This document shows, one piece after another, positions 44,946 to 55,111 of a stretch of DNA of 64,000 bases (the stretch's first letter is position 1; each line of letters starts with the position of its first letter). A program made the position numbers and the translations under genes. The notes beneath the pieces are model-generated. The model was given only the letters and a program-made list of their open reading frames with translations. It had not been told where the DNA came from and made no database searches. Location of the stretch: assembly GCF_001690985.1 (NCBI RefSeq), contig NZ_MAJS01000079.1, positions 186,001 to 250,000 on the forward strand, given 5' to 3'. Source of the stretch: Aliivibrio sp. 1S175 (GTDB lineage: Bacteria; Pseudomonadota; Gammaproteobacteria; Enterobacterales; Vibrionaceae).

Positions 44946-45908
44946 TTATTGATTTATACCAAGGGATTTCCATAATCCGTCGTCATCAATTTGTTGTGCA
45001 AAATGACGGCTAGCACCTTCATTTGCCATTTTATAGCCAGTCACTGAATTACCAGAAGAGATAATCTCGTTACTTGAGATTATTTTCCCTTTTTTATTAG
45101 TTATTTTTATCTCGGTTATAAGTGTAGAGATATAAGCATCACCAACAATGTTTTTTCGGTGTTCACTTATCAAGCTTAAATAATGGGTTGTATATTTATT
45201 ATAAGTACGAGTTGTAGCTATTTTCTCAGACGAAAATTTATCACTTAGTAGTGATGCAGTCTTCTCATTCATATTATTTGATTTGATCTGAATAAGAAGT
45301 GAGCTTTTAACCGTATTTAATTTCAATAATAATTCATCAAGAGGTTTTGTATTAAAACTCTCTTTCGGAGCCACTACAGAGAGCATTGCTATTCTCACCA
45401 ATGCATCTTTTTTAAGGTTTTGACTATTTTGATTGTTTAGCCACCACAATAATGTGTCTGAATGCTTAAGGGCTTTTAATTGAGATTCTGCATTTTGATT
45501 AAGTTGTTGTAATTCTGATATAAGTTGTTTTTTTATCAGAGGTTTTTTCACTCTAGCTTCAACAAAAGAGCCGAGTTCGTTTTCTTCTGATTTTAGATAT
45601 TCGACACCATTAAGTGTGAGTTTTGCCGTTTTTGTATTTATTTTATTATCAACTAAACTGTTTGATGTACTATTCCCATTATTATCTTTAGCTACATCGC
45701 GCATGTAGAAAGATGAATCAACTTGCGTCCATAGTTTTTCGTTAATATTATTAATAGCTATTTTTTTTGCATGACTCAAGCTTCGTCCTTGAGCTACAGA
45801 ATAAATATATAACTCTGTATCTGAATTGCTTTTTGTATACCATACTGGTTTTTCTGTTGTTGCACACCCTGATATTAAAATTGATAAAATTAAGATTATT
45901 CTTTTCAT
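44946..45908 (-). CDS. LPP20-domain lipoprotein
   Basis: A 320-residue lipoprotein with the lipobox ISGC. The LPP20 domain (about 20-125) starts KPVWYTK and has the helix LSHAKKIAINNINEKLW. The rest is helical with Lys/Asn-rich stretches. It is the first gene of the minus-strand set 45908 to 43316. Promoter bases lie in the A/T-rich upstream region. Confidence 0.7.
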   Translation of the reverse strand: MKRIILILSILISGCATTEKPVWYTKSNSDTELYIYSVAQGRSLSHAKKIAINNINEKLWTQVDSSFYMRDVAKDNNGNSTSNSLVDNKINTKTAKLTLNGVEYLKSEENELGSFVEARVKKPLIKKQLISELQQLNQNAESQLKALKHSDTLLWWLNNQNSQNLKKDALVRIAMLSVVAPKESFNTKPLDELLLKLNTVKSSLLIQIKSNNMNEKTASLLSDKFSSEKIATTRTYNKYTTHYLSLISEHRKNIVGDAYISTLITEIKITNKKGKIISSNEIISSGNSVTGYKMANEGASRHFAQQIDDDGLWKSLGINQ

Positions 45909-46331
45909 TGGTTTAGCCCTAAGTTTATGGTGTGCAATTCTATAAATTGTTTTTTGGTATCATATACTGGAATGTTTTATTTTCATAATGTTATAAGTGT
46001 GCGTTACATCATATTTTTATTCTTAATTTTTATATTTATTAATAAGAAGTTAATTGTAAGGCACTACTTTGGTGTTATTTAATTTAAATGTTGCGAGTTC
46101 TTTATTTTTTTTGGTTGTTTTTGGGTTGTGTTGGTTTTTTATTTTTGAGTAAAAAAGCTAATAAGTAATTTTGAAATGGGATGGCGGTTGTATATTGTGG
46201 CTAAATTAGCCATAAATATGTATATATTCAGAGGGGGAAGCTATAGGGAGGTTGTCGTAATTAAATTGTCATGAATAATATAAAAAAGCCCCGACCGAAG
46301 TCAGGGCTCTATTGTGAACAACTGAAAAGAT
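45909..46331. other. A/T-rich spacer between the lipoprotein cluster and the DUF2999 gene
   Basis: About 420 bp with no gene. It contains the promoter region of the lipoprotein cluster on the minus strand and the terminator at 46283-46309. Confidence 0.5.
46283..46309 (-). terminator. Terminator of the DUF2999 gene
   Basis: On the minus strand an AGAGCCCTGAC / GTCGGGGCTT stem is followed by T-rich sequence. Confidence 0.8.
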
Positions 46332-46595
46332 TTATTGATTCTCTTCAAGCTTTGCTTTTGCTTCTTCTACTTTTGAAAAATCCAAACCTAGTTCTTCTAC
46401 GGCTTCTTTAATCAAGCTTGGGTTTGTCATTACTTGCATCATTAATGGCTGAAGTTTTTCTTGTGGAATACCTAAGCTTTGGATTGTTGCAATCGCAGCT
46501 AATGGATTTTGTGTTAGAGCTTGAAATACTTCTGCGATTTTTTCATCACTGACATTGTGTTCTTTTAGTGTTTGAATAATAGGGTTCATTAACAT
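46332..46595 (-). CDS. DUF2999 family protein
   Basis: An 87-residue helical protein of a family restricted to vibrios and relatives: NPIIQTLKEHNVSDEKI at the N terminus, then NPSLIKEAVEELGLDFSKV. Function unknown. The two in-frame ATGs (residues 1 and 3) make the exact start uncertain by two codons. Confidence 0.75.
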   Translation of the reverse strand: MLMNPIIQTLKEHNVSDEKIAEVFQALTQNPLAAIATIQSLGIPQEKLQPLMMQVMTNPSLIKEAVEELGLDFSKVEEAKAKLEENQ

Positions 46596-46646
46596 CTTCC
46601 TCTTTAAAATGATTACTTTCTATTTATCTATTCAAGATAAATAGAA

Positions 46647-47033
46647 TTATAAATAGTGGTTACCTAGGATCATTAGCCAAGTAAAGCCAGCAAAGCCCAG
46701 AGCGACAAATACAGCGGCGGAACCAATATCTTTAGCTCTACCACTTAATTCATGATGCTCAGAGCCAATACGGTCAACAACGGCCTCTATGGCTGAATTT
46801 AGTAGCTCTACGATAAAGATCAAAACGAAGACACCAATTAATAAAATTTGCTCTATCGTAGATACATCAAGTAATAAGGCGATAGGGGTGGCGATAACTA
46901 ACATCGCGAATTCTTGACGAACAGCGGCTTCATGCTTAAATGCGGCTTTTAAACCTTGAATCGAAAACCCTGTGGCTTTAATTACTCGTTTAATACCAGT
47001 ATTGTCTGGTTTACCTGATGGAGTTTCAGTCAT
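46647..47033 (-). CDS. dgkA: Diacylglycerol kinase
   Basis: A small inner-membrane kinase of 128 residues recycling diacylglycerol to phosphatidic acid. Three membrane segments (about 48-65, 68-90 and 108-125), with the catalytic Glu region ELLNSAIEAVVDRIG (about 74-88) and the HHELSGRAKD loop. It stands alone on the minus strand, upstream of the DUF2999 gene. Confidence 0.95.
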   Translation of the reverse strand: MTETPSGKPDNTGIKRVIKATGFSIQGLKAAFKHEAAVRQEFAMLVIATPIALLLDVSTIEQILLIGVFVLIFIVELLNSAIEAVVDRIGSEHHELSGRAKDIGSAAVFVALGFAGFTWLMILGNHYL

Positions 47034-47150
47034 GGTGTAACCTTTGTGAAATAAATGATCTCAATCCCTGTTGTATCATAATGATAGTATGTTTATGGGA
47101 TTGGTAGGGTAGGGGGTATGGTAGTGGTGAGCTTATTAAATAACAAGCAT

Positions 47151-47182
47151 AAAAAAAGCCTCATCAAAATGATGAGGCTTTT
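47151..47182 (-). terminator. Terminator of the tRNA array
   Basis: AAAGCCTCATCA / TGATGAGGCTTT stem with T-run on the minus strand, just past the last tRNA-Asn. Confidence 0.9.
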
Positions 47183-47186
47183 AATA

Positions 47187-47262
47187 TGGCTCCCTTTGCT
47201 GGACTTGAACCAGCGACATACGGATTAACAGTCCGGCGTTCTACCAACTGAACTAAAAGGGA
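47187..47262 (-). tRNA. tRNA-Asn (GTT), copy 1
   Basis: 76 nt with encoded CCA; acceptor TCCCTTT / AAAGGGA and GTT in the loop CTGTTAA. Last gene of the array in the transcription direction. Confidence 0.97.
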
Positions 47263-47268
47263 ATTATA

Positions 47269-47344
47269 TGGTGCCTCGAGGCGGAATCGAACCACCGACA
47301 CGAGGATTTTCAATCCTCTGCTCTACCGACTGAGCTATCGAGGC
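47269..47344 (-). tRNA. tRNA-Phe (GAA), copy 1
   Basis: 76 nt with encoded CCA; acceptor GCCTCGA / TCGAGGC, anticodon GAA in the loop TTGAAAA. Confidence 0.97.
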
Positions 47345-47351
47345 AAAAAAA

Positions 47352-47427
<76 letters not shown>

Positions 47428-47497
47428 ACACTTATTTTTTTGCTATTGCTGGATAAACCAACAACCTTGAACCTTTATAAAAACAGGCTCTTTAATA

Positions 47498-47573
47498 TGG
47501 CTCCCTTTGCTGGACTTGAACCAGCGACATACGGATTAACAGTCCGGCGTTCTACCAACTGAACTAAAAGGGA
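47498..47573 (-). tRNA. tRNA-Asn (GTT), copy 2
   Basis: Same 76-nt sequence as the other two Asn copies. Confidence 0.97.
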
Positions 47574-47605
47574 ACAGATTTTGTGTTCTTCTTACAAGGA
47601 AGAAA

Positions 47606-47681
<76 letters not shown>

Positions 47682-47725
47682 ACTAATTTTTTATTAATCT
47701 TTAAAAAGATAAAGACTAAATTGTA

Positions 47726-47801
47726 TGGCTCCCTTTGCTGGACTTGAACCAGCGACATACGGATTAACAGTCCGGCGTTCTACCAACTGAACTAAAAGGG
47801 A
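47726..47801 (-). tRNA. tRNA-Asn (GTT), copy 3
   Basis: Same 76-nt sequence as the other two Asn copies. Confidence 0.97.
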
Positions 47802-47807
47802 ATTGTA

Positions 47808-47883
47808 TGGTGCCTCGAGGCGGAATCGAACCACCGACACGAGGATTTTCAATCCTCTGCTCTACCGACTGAGCTATCGAGGC
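47808..47883 (-). tRNA. tRNA-Phe (GAA), copy 2
   Basis: Identical to the Phe copy at 47269, including the changed acceptor stem. Confidence 0.97.
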
Positions 47884-47890
47884 AAAAGAA

Positions 47891-47966
<76 letters not shown>

Positions 47967-48042
47967 ACACTAAATTCTTTTGACTATTCGTGATCTAGCA
48001 TTTAATTAATAAATCTAGAACTACACCAACAATCTTATTGTA

Positions 48043-48118
48043 TGGTGCCCGGAGGCGGAATCGAACCACCGACACGAGGATTTTCAATCCTCTGCTCTAC
48101 CGACTGAGCTATCCGGGC
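48043..48118 (-). tRNA. tRNA-Phe (GAA), copy 3, divergent acceptor stem
   Basis: 76 nt with encoded CCA. Body identical to the other Phe genes but acceptor GCCCGGA / TCCGGGC, the common enterobacterial stem. First gene of the array in the transcription direction. Confidence 0.97.
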
Positions 48119-48227
48119 AACGAGCGCTATTAAACGGATTTTTGCCCCTATCGTCAACTTTTTTTTTCAAAATACGCTATTTTTTTGGTTGTTTGATTGA
48201 TATTCCATCGAATCGCTCGTTTTGTCG

Positions 48228-49364
48228 CTAAATCTTCCCAGAATTAAACTCTTTTTTAAAGGCGGTAACCTTTTCTAAATAGCGTCGAGCTTCTGCATTT
48301 TTATGTTTTTTAGTCAGAGCCCAATACACTTGACTAGAATTCAAGCTATTAATGTCACTGATTGCTCGACTTCTACTACTACTAAAGGTAGTAAATACAC
48401 CACCGGCACCACCGTTATAGGCTGAAATCATGCTGTATTGTTTTGATATAGGATCACGAATGTCTTTTAAGTAACGATTTTTTAAAATATAAAAATAGGC
48501 GGTTCCAGTATCAATATTATTGTGTGGGTTGAAAAGATACTCAGGAGAGGGGTCTCCTGATTTCTTTTTTACTAATTTAAATACATCACGCCCTGCAGTT
48601 TTAGGGACGACTTGCATTAACCCATAAGCATTAGCCCAGCTTACAGCGTAAGGATTAAAGCTACTTTCAGTTCTGATGATGGAATAAATTAAATCTTCGG
48701 GGATGTCATAGCGTTGTGAGGCGGCCTGAACAATATCAGCATATTGATATTCACGCAGCTGAGTGTGGTTTTTTACCATCGGAATATCAACATACAATGC
48801 TTTTTTATAATCGATATTTTTTGTTTTTAAATGATGTTCAATTAAATAGTCCGCATAACGACTTGCACGCCATGACCATTCAATGGGTTTTTTATCTTGA
48901 TCAAGTACTTGTTGGTATAAAAATGGTTTACCACCCAAAGTGACATCGGCATCAGAATAAAGGTCAACGCCAGCGGGATCATCTGGTGTTAATAATGTGG
49001 TTATTATCGCTTGGCGTAAATGGGCTTTAGGTTCGGTACCTGCGACAGTTTCAACGGTTACCTGACCTGTAGCGAAATCAACTTGAGAACGACTTAAATA
49101 ACCATCCGTATATTTTACATACGAACGTTTACCTGCAATAACAAGGTTTTCTTTTCCCCAACGCTTTTCAATATTTCCACTAAAGCTGCTAATTAAGGAA
49201 TCAAGAGCTTTTAGATCTTTAGTGAATTGCCCAGAAAGTGGGGCTAAATTTTTGGCAAAGCGATTGGTCGTGTCGTAGTTGACACCAAACGTTGATTCTA
49301 TGGATTCTCGACTGCAACTGGTAAGGAAAAAACAAGCAGAGATAATCAGGATAATTTTTTTCAT
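48228..49364 (-). CDS. mltC: MltC, membrane-bound lytic murein transglycosylase C
   Basis: An outer-membrane lipoprotein of 378 residues (lipobox TSC after a hydrophobic signal). The N-terminal MltC domain runs to about 190. The SLT catalytic domain follows, with the catalytic Glu in RTESSFNP and AYGLMQVVPKTAG, and SAYNGGAGG near 325. It cleaves peptidoglycan glycan strands to 1,6-anhydro ends. It follows yggX on the minus strand with a terminator between, the usual mutY-yggX-mltC order. Confidence 0.95.
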   Translation of the reverse strand: MKKIILIISACFFLTSCSRESIESTFGVNYDTTNRFAKNLAPLSGQFTKDLKALDSLISSFSGNIEKRWGKENLVIAGKRSYVKYTDGYLSRSQVDFATGQVTVETVAGTEPKAHLRQAIITTLLTPDDPAGVDLYSDADVTLGGKPFLYQQVLDQDKKPIEWSWRASRYADYLIEHHLKTKNIDYKKALYVDIPMVKNHTQLREYQYADIVQAASQRYDIPEDLIYSIIRTESSFNPYAVSWANAYGLMQVVPKTAGRDVFKLVKKKSGDPSPEYLFNPHNNIDTGTAYFYILKNRYLKDIRDPISKQYSMISAYNGGAGGVFTTFSSSRSRAISDINSLNSSQVYWALTKKHKNAEARRYLEKVTAFKKEFNSGKI

Positions 49365-49434
49365 AAAGACAATATAGATAAAAACTCGATAATTACATTA
49401 ACGGCAGAATTCGCTAGAACTAAAAGATAAAAAT

Positions 49435-49456
49435 AAAGCAGCCATTAGACTGCTTT
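49435..49456 (-). terminator. Terminator after yggX
   Basis: AAAGCAG / CTGCTTT stem with an 8-nt loop and T-run on the minus strand. Confidence 0.7.
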
Positions 49457-49470
49457 CATATAAATATTAA

Positions 49471-49743
49471 TTATTCACTTGGCGGAGTGTAACCATCAAT
49501 GATGACTTCTTTACCATCAAATAAGAATCCTTCCATTTCTGTTTCCAGTAATTTACGGTGCTCTGGGTCCATCATGTTCAGTTTCTTTTCATTGATAAGC
49601 ATTGTTTGCTTGTGTTGCCATTGGCTCCACGCTTCTTTAGATATGTTATCAAAAATGCGTTTACCTAGTTCCCCAGGATAAAGTTGAAAATCTAGGCCAT
49701 CGGCTTCTTTATTTAAAAGAACGCAAAATACAGTGCGACTCAT
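49471..49743 (-). CDS. yggX: YggX, Fe(2+)-trafficking protein
   Basis: A 90-residue protein of the YggX/DUF1786 family that protects iron-sulfur enzymes from oxidative damage. The N terminus [10 protein letters not shown] holds the conserved Cys, followed by the [16 protein letters not shown] segment and the [14 protein letters not shown] helix. It begins 2 nt after the mutY stop, so the two are co-transcribed, linking oxidative protection and repair of oxidised bases. Confidence 0.95.
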   Translation of the reverse strand: MSRTVFCVLLNKEADGLDFQLYPGELGKRIFDNISKEAWSQWQHKQTMLINEKKLNMMDPEHRKLLETEMEGFLFDGKEVIIDGYTPPSE

Positions 49744-49745
49744 GG

Positions 49746-50798
49746 TTATTCTCCATTAGAAATTTCATACGGAAGGGCGTCTAACAGTTTTTGAACTGGA
49801 GCCGCTAATCCTACCGTCATTGGTTGAGATAAGTTATACCAAACTCCACGCGTTCCTTCCATCACCATATCAGGTTTCTTGTTCAGAGTGATAAGTACAG
49901 GAGTGATATCTAAGTGGTAATGGCTAAAAGTATGGCGAAAAGCAATTAATTGTTGGCTTAATTTAACGTCCATACCATAGTGATCTGATAAATCATTTAA
50001 GGTATTTTTTGGCTGTTCAGGAAAGCAATATAAACCTCCCCAAATTCCCGTTTGTGGTCGTTGCTCTAGTAATACTTCACCATCGTGATAGTAGATAGCA
50101 AACCATGCATCTTTGGTCGGTTTTTCTTTTTTAGGTTTTTTAGTTGGGAAGTCTAATTGGCGATCTTGCGCTTTGGCTTGGCAAAGATCATTCACAGGAC
50201 AAAGCTCACATTTAGGTTTAGAGCGAGTGCATACTATCGCCCCCATATCCATCATGGCTTGATTGTAGCGTTCAACGCCTAACTCTGGTGTATGTTCTTC
50301 TGCTATTTCCCACATGGTATTTTCGACAGATTTCTTCCCTGACCATCCTTCAATAGCAAAGCAGCGAGAAAGCGTACGTTTTACATTACCATCTAAAATA
50401 GGATGTCGTTGTTTTAATGATAATGACAACACCGCCCCTGCCGTAGAGCGTCCTATTCCGGGAAGTGCGATGACCTCATCAATGCTTTCTGGGAATTTAC
50501 CGTTATATTGCTCAGCGATGATTTGCGCTGTTTTATGTAAATTACGAGCGCGAGCGTAATAACCAAGTCCAGTCCATAAATGTAATACTTCATCTTGTTC
50601 GGCATTAGCCAACTCAATCACAGTCGGAAAGCGAGCCATGAAGCGTTCGAAGTAGGGAATAACGGTAGTTACTTGAGTTTGTTGAAGCATGATTTCGGAT
50701 AACCATACTTTATAAGGTGTTTTTTCTAATTGCCAAGGTAACGTCTTACGGCCGTAATTATCGTACCATTTTAAAATGGCTTGAGAGAAAGATGTCAT
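49746..50798 (-). CDS. mutY: MutY, A/G-specific adenine glycosylase
   Basis: Removes adenine mispaired with 8-oxoguanine. The 350 residues include the HhH-GPD glycosylase domain ([10 protein letters not shown] near 38; [10 protein letters not shown] near 112; catalytic Asp in LDGNVKR near 137), the [4Fe-4S] cluster CxxxxxxCxxCxxxxxC (about 190-207), and a C-terminal Nudix-like 8-oxoG-sensing domain (about 225-345). It is divergent from trmB. Confidence 0.96.
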   Translation of the reverse strand: MTSFSQAILKWYDNYGRKTLPWQLEKTPYKVWLSEIMLQQTQVTTVIPYFERFMARFPTVIELANAEQDEVLHLWTGLGYYARARNLHKTAQIIAEQYNGKFPESIDEVIALPGIGRSTAGAVLSLSLKQRHPILDGNVKRTLSRCFAIEGWSGKKSVENTMWEIAEEHTPELGVERYNQAMMDMGAIVCTRSKPKCELCPVNDLCQAKAQDRQLDFPTKKPKKEKPTKDAWFAIYYHDGEVLLEQRPQTGIWGGLYCFPEQPKNTLNDLSDHYGMDVKLSQQLIAFRHTFSHYHLDITPVLITLNKKPDMVMEGTRGVWYNLSQPMTVGLAAPVQKLLDALPYEISNGE

Positions 50799-51013
50799 GA
50801 CATGCTCAATTGCTTTTTATAATGGTATGGATTGCACCACACTGTAATGAATTTGTACACCCGATAGAAAATAGGGGTATTGGTCGTATAAGATAAATAG
50901 CATATTGGACGAGTTTATGACGAAAACGAAAGATAATACTTGAACACTGGGCTAAACTTTGGATAATGCCGGATCCACAATCCTTGTTCAGAGAATAACC
51001 AGGTTATCCAATC
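50799..51013. promoter_or_regulatory. Divergent promoter region of mutY and trmB
   Basis: About 215 bp without a gene. The trmB side has GAATAACCAGG before the ATG. No strong operator is seen. Confidence 0.4.
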
Positions 51014-51730
51014 ATGACTGAAGTGACTAAAAATGACTTTACCGAAGAAGGTAAAATCGTTCGTAAAATTCGCAGCTTTGTTCGCCGCGAAGGACGTTTA
51101 ACGAAAGGCCAAGAAGGCGCGATTACTGAGTGCTGGCCTACCATGGGCATCGATTTTGTTGAGCAAATGCTTGATTGGAACGAGGTGTTTGGTAACAACA
51201 ACCCTGTCGTTTTAGAAATCGGTTTTGGTATGGGTGCATCTTTGGTTGAGATGGCGCAAAAAGCACCAGAACTTAATTTCCTTGGTATTGAAGTTCATCG
51301 TCCAGGTGTTGGTGCATGTCTTGCTGCTGCAAAAGAAGCGGGCGTAACTAACTTACGTGTAATGTGCCACGATGCAGTTGAAGTATTTGAATCTATGATC
51401 CCAGATTCGTCTGTAAATACGTTACAACTTTTCTTTCCAGACCCGTGGCATAAAGCACGTCATCATAAGCGTCGTATCGTTAAGGCTGAATTTGCTGAAA
51501 TGATCCGCCCTAAGTTAAATGCTGAGGGTGTTTTCCATATGGCAACTGACTGGGAAAACTACGCAGAACATATGATAGAAGTAATGAACGCGGCACCAGG
51601 TTACGAGAATGTCGCAACTGATGGCGATTATATTCCTCGTCCAGATGAGCGTCCATTAACTAAATTTGAAGCTCGTGGTCACCGTTTAGGCCATGGCGTA
51701 TGGGATATTAAATTCCGTCGTAACGCTTAA
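51014..51730 (+). CDS. trmB: TrmB, tRNA (guanine-N7)-methyltransferase
   Basis: Makes m7G46 in tRNA variable loops. The 238 residues include the AdoMet loop [10 protein letters not shown] near 70 and the family signature [15 protein letters not shown] near 142-156. The ATG is preceded by an AACCAGG-like site. A terminator separates it from glsB. Confidence 0.96.
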   Translation: MTEVTKNDFTEEGKIVRKIRSFVRREGRLTKGQEGAITECWPTMGIDFVEQMLDWNEVFGNNNPVVLEIGFGMGASLVEMAQKAPELNFLGIEVHRPGVGACLAAAKEAGVTNLRVMCHDAVEVFESMIPDSSVNTLQLFFPDPWHKARHHKRRIVKAEFAEMIRPKLNAEGVFHMATDWENYAEHMIEVMNAAPGYENVATDGDYIPRPDERPLTKFEARGHRLGHGVWDIKFRRNA

Positions 51731-51792
51731 TCTACGGATTTACCATACAGTATGACAGCGCACCATAAGTGCTGCATCGCTTTTACCAATCT

Positions 51793-51820
51793 AAAGCCAA
51801 CCTTTGTGTTGGCTTTTTTG
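51793..51820 (+). terminator. Terminator after trmB
   Basis: AAAGCCAAC / GTTGGCTTT stem with a 6-nt loop and six Ts. Confidence 0.88.
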
Positions 51821-51848
51821 TCCTTGCGCTCAACAGGAAGTCGACATA

Positions 51849-52769
51849 ATGAAGCCAACAAAACAGATATTAGATGATATTTTGAATGAAGTTCGTCCTC
51901 TTATCGGACACGGAAAAGTTGCGGACTATATTCCAGCGCTTGCTTGTGTTCCAAATGATAAATTAGGCATTGCGGTATATACCAATGATGGTGAGATGAT
52001 CACATCAGGAGATGCAAACGAACGTTTCTCAATTCAATCAATATCTAAAGCGTTGAGCTTAACCTTAGCGATGGAGCTATACCAACCGGAAGAATTATGG
52101 CAAAGAGTTGGAAAAGAACCGTCAGGGCAGGCGTTTAACTCTTTGATTCAGTTGGAGATGGAGCAAGGTGTACCTCGTAATCCGTTCATTAATGCGGGTG
52201 CGATTGTAGTTGCCGATATGTTGTTTAGTCGTTTTTCTGCACCAAAGCATAGATTATTAGAATTTGTCCGTAAACTCTCGGGTAATGAACATATTATCTA
52301 TGATCGTGTCGTTGCTAATTCAGAAATGGATCATAGTGATCGAAATGCATCAATTGCCTATTTAATGCGATCATTTGGTAATTTCGATAATGAAGTAATG
52401 CCAGTATTAAAGAATTATTTTCATGCCTGCGCCTTAAATATGAGTTGTGTTGATTTAGCAAGAACGTTTGGTTATTTAGCCAATAAAGGTATTCAACCTG
52501 AGACGAATGAGTTCATCGTAACGCCAATGCAGAGTAAACAAATTAATGCATTAATGGCCACTTGTGGCTTATATGATGGCGCCGGAGAGTTTGCTTATCG
52601 TGTTGGTATGCCGGGTAAATCAGGCGTTGGCGGTGGTATCATTGCTATTGTTCCTGGTGAAATGACGATTGCAGTGTGGTCGCCAGAGTTGGATCAATCG
52701 GGTAACTCACTAGCAGGAACGCAAGCGTTAGAATTGCTTTCAGAGCGTATTGGACGTTCGATATTTTAA
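51849..52769 (+). CDS. glsB: Glutaminase
   Basis: Serine-type (beta-lactamase fold) glutaminase giving glutamate and ammonia. The ATG at 51849 follows AGGAAG and yields 306 residues as in E. coli; the frame continues 15 codons upstream through the terminator, which is not credible. The catalytic SxxK is in QSISKAL (near residue 66) and the C-terminal GKSGVGGGI segment is present. Confidence 0.95.
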   Translation: MKPTKQILDDILNEVRPLIGHGKVADYIPALACVPNDKLGIAVYTNDGEMITSGDANERFSIQSISKALSLTLAMELYQPEELWQRVGKEPSGQAFNSLIQLEMEQGVPRNPFINAGAIVVADMLFSRFSAPKHRLLEFVRKLSGNEHIIYDRVVANSEMDHSDRNASIAYLMRSFGNFDNEVMPVLKNYFHACALNMSCVDLARTFGYLANKGIQPETNEFIVTPMQSKQINALMATCGLYDGAGEFAYRVGMPGKSGVGGGIIAIVPGEMTIAVWSPELDQSGNSLAGTQALELLSERIGRSIF

Positions 52770-52775
52770 GATAGA

Positions 52776-52806
52776 AAGAGCAGTAAATTACGTGTTTACT
52801 GCTCTT
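52776..52806. terminator. Terminator between glsB and hemW
   Basis: AAGAGCAGTAAA / TTTACTGCTCTT stem with a 7-nt loop and T-rich right flank. The same hairpin family recurs after pilU. Confidence 0.8.
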
Positions 52807-52847
52807 ATAGTTTTTAGCGCGAAGCGATATAGTCTCTAGTTAAGAGA

Positions 52848-54008
52848 TTAATCCTCATCACTCACAAACGCTTCCAGCAAATCATTCAAAAACAACTTGC
52901 CGTGCTCAGTGATCTGCCAATGCGTTTCGGTTTCATTGAGATATTTTTTCTCTTTCGCCCAATCAATCGTCTCTTGAATTGACTCAAATCCTAACCCAGT
53001 TTTATCAATAAAGTCTTGTTTAGGACAGGCTTCTAACAGACGAAAACGGTTCATAAAGAACTCAAAAGGTCTATCGTGATCCGCAACCTCTTGTTCGTCA
53101 ATTAAGTAAGGTTTCATTAAATCTAAGAAGCCGCGTGGGTGCTTGATTTTAGTGGTTCGAATAATGCGACCATCAGCAAAACTCAGTTTGCCATGAGCCC
53201 CACAACCAATCCCTAAATAATCCCCAAAGCGCCAGTAATTCAAGTTATGTCGGCATTGATAACCGACTTTACTGTAGCCTGAAATCTCATATTGAACATA
53301 ACCGGCATCAGCAAGAATTTGGTGGCCTTGTTCAAAAATATCCCATAAATCATCGTCATCTGGCAAGGTTGGTGGCTTATAGTAAAACACCGTATTTGGT
53401 TCAATAGTCAGCTGATACCACGATAAATGTGGAGGGCTAAGCGCTATCGCTTGTTTTAAATCGGATAACGCATCATCAATACTTTGGTTCGGTAGGCCAT
53501 GCATTAAATCAAGATTAAAACTGTTTAATCCGGCTTCATGAGCAAGGCGAGCAGCGCGAATCGCTTCATCTTTACCGTGAATACGTCCCAGCTTTTCCAA
53601 TTTTTCTTGCTGGAAGCTTTGCACGCCAATAGAGATGCGGTTAACCCCCGCTTCACGGTATTCAATGAATCGACCTGCCTCTACGGTTCCAGGATTCGCT
53701 TCCATCGTGATTTCAATGTCATCAGCAAAGGGTAAGCGTTTTTCAACTTCGATCAGTAAGCGTTTAATTTCAGGAGCAGTAATTAAGCTTGGTGTACCAC
53801 CACCAATAAAAATAGAGTGCAGCTTACGTGATTCGTTTTGCATATCATAACGTGCAAGATCGGTATCAAGATCGTCAATTAACGCCGAAATGTATTGTGC
53901 TTCAGGGATTGTCGTTTTCAAAGCATGAGAATTGAAATCGCAATATGGGCATTTTTGAATACACCATGGAATATGAATGTATAAGCTAAGTGGTGGTGGA
54001 ACTAGCAT
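52848..54008 (-). CDS. hemW: HemW, haem chaperone (radical SAM)
   Basis: A radical-SAM protein of about 386 residues. The [4Fe-4S] motif CIQKCPYC lies near 16-23, and IGGGTPS near 67 is the usual glycine-rich segment. HemW binds haem and delivers it to respiratory proteins; it differs from HemN by lacking the extra N-terminal segment and using this CxxxCxxC form. The ATG at 54008 follows the rdgB stop by 3 nt; a TTG one codon earlier could also be read. Confidence 0.92.
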   Translation of the reverse strand: MLVPPPLSLYIHIPWCIQKCPYCDFNSHALKTTIPEAQYISALIDDLDTDLARYDMQNESRKLHSIFIGGGTPSLITAPEIKRLLIEVEKRLPFADDIEITMEANPGTVEAGRFIEYREAGVNRISIGVQSFQQEKLEKLGRIHGKDEAIRAARLAHEAGLNSFNLDLMHGLPNQSIDDALSDLKQAIALSPPHLSWYQLTIEPNTVFYYKPPTLPDDDDLWDIFEQGHQILADAGYVQYEISGYSKVGYQCRHNLNYWRFGDYLGIGCGAHGKLSFADGRIIRTTKIKHPRGFLDLMKPYLIDEQEVADHDRPFEFFMNRFRLLEACPKQDFIDKTGLGFESIQETIDWAKEKKYLNETETHWQITEHGKLFLNDLLEAFVSDED

Positions 54009-54011
54009 CAA

Positions 54012-54608
54012 TTATTGACCTTCTTTTAATGCTGAAAACAGTTTCTTAAGCGCTTGTCCACGGTGAGAAAGCTGTTTTTTACGAGCCGGCTCAAGTTCTG
54101 CAGAAGAGCAATTGTCTTCACTAACCCAGAAGATAGGATCGTAACCAAAGCCATTCTCCCCTTGTTGTTCAGTGGTAATGTGACCTTCCCATGAACCGTG
54201 GCAAATTAAAGGCGTAGGATCGTTCTCATGCTTCATTAGAACTAAAACACAATGAAAACGTGCAGTGCGTTTTTCTGTTGGAATACCGTCCATTGCCGCT
54301 AACATCTTATCGATGTTCTTTTGGTCGGTAGCACCTTCACCTGAGTAGCGTGCAGAGTAAACACCTGGTGCACCATTTAATGCATCCACTTCTAAACCTG
54401 AGTCATCTGCAATCGCAGGTAATCCTGTTTCTTTTGCTGCGTGACGCGCTTTAATAATGGCATTCTCAATGAAGGTTGTGCCTGTTTCTGCTACGTCAGA
54501 GACGTTGAACTCACTTTGTGCCACAACATCAAACCCAAAGTCAGATAAAACATCTGCCATTTCACGAACTTTACCTTGATTGCCTGTTGCTAATACGATT
54601 TTGCTCAT
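54012..54608 (-). CDS. rdgB: RdgB, dITP/XTP pyrophosphatase
   Basis: House-cleaning NTPase hydrolysing dITP, XTP and related non-canonical nucleotides. The 198 residues start [17 protein letters not shown] (Ham1 signature) and carry [12 protein letters not shown] near 65-76. It lies between the DUF4426 gene and hemW with almost no gaps. Confidence 0.95.
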   Translation of the reverse strand: MSKIVLATGNQGKVREMADVLSDFGFDVVAQSEFNVSDVAETGTTFIENAIIKARHAAKETGLPAIADDSGLEVDALNGAPGVYSARYSGEGATDQKNIDKMLAAMDGIPTEKRTARFHCVLVLMKHENDPTPLICHGSWEGHITTEQQGENGFGYDPIFWVSEDNCSSAELEPARKKQLSHRGQALKKLFSALKEGQ

Positions 54609-54618
54609 AATGATTCTC

Positions 54619-55050
54619 TTACTCTTCTACGTAGAACTTTTGATTGAATTTTAATTTGCCTGCGCCTTTGGTATCAGCGGATACATCAATATCGAAACGG
54701 AAGGTTTCTTCGCTAGTGATTGGCAACTCAGCAATGTAATAAATAGCGTTTTGTTCCTTAATTTCACGGAAGGTTAACGTTTTCATTTGGCCAAGTAAAT
54801 TTTTAGCGGTACCTGTTACTTTTGCCGCGATTGCTGGCTTTCCTGCTTGAGAGGTGTCTAAGACGCTAATATTAATTAATGCATTGTAACCAGAGCGCTT
54901 TAATTGATAAGCGCGCGCTACTTTTGGGGTAAGAAAGGTTGAGTTAAACGCAGAGTAATGCACCTCGACATTTTTTATTTGTACAAATTGTCCTGCAAAA
55001 GTGGGTAAGCTAAAAAGAAATAGGGACAAAAGTAAGGTTATTTTTTTCAT
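54619..55050 (-). CDS. DUF4426 exported protein
   Basis: A 143-residue protein from the ATG at 55050, which has AGGATCG upstream; an ATG four codons earlier is less likely. A signal peptide (about 1-19, ending TFAG) precedes one beta-rich domain (residues 25-143) of the DUF4426 family. Function unknown; always linked to the yggTU-proC region in vibrios. Confidence 0.8.
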   Translation of the reverse strand: MKKITLLLSLFLFSLPTFAGQFVQIKNVEVHYSAFNSTFLTPKVARAYQLKRSGYNALINISVLDTSQAGKPAIAAKVTGTAKNLLGQMKTLTFREIKEQNAIYYIAELPITSEETFRFDIDVSADTKGAGKLKFNQKFYVEE

Positions 55051-55081
55051 AACGATCCTCATATAAAAAGATTTCCATATA

Positions 55082-55105
55082 AAAAAGCCGAGGGTTAACT
55101 CGGCA
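55082..55105 (-). terminator. Terminator after yggU
   Basis: GCCGAG / CTCGGC stem with a 6-nt loop followed by six Ts on the minus strand. Confidence 0.85.
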
Positions 55106-55111
55106 CTAGTA

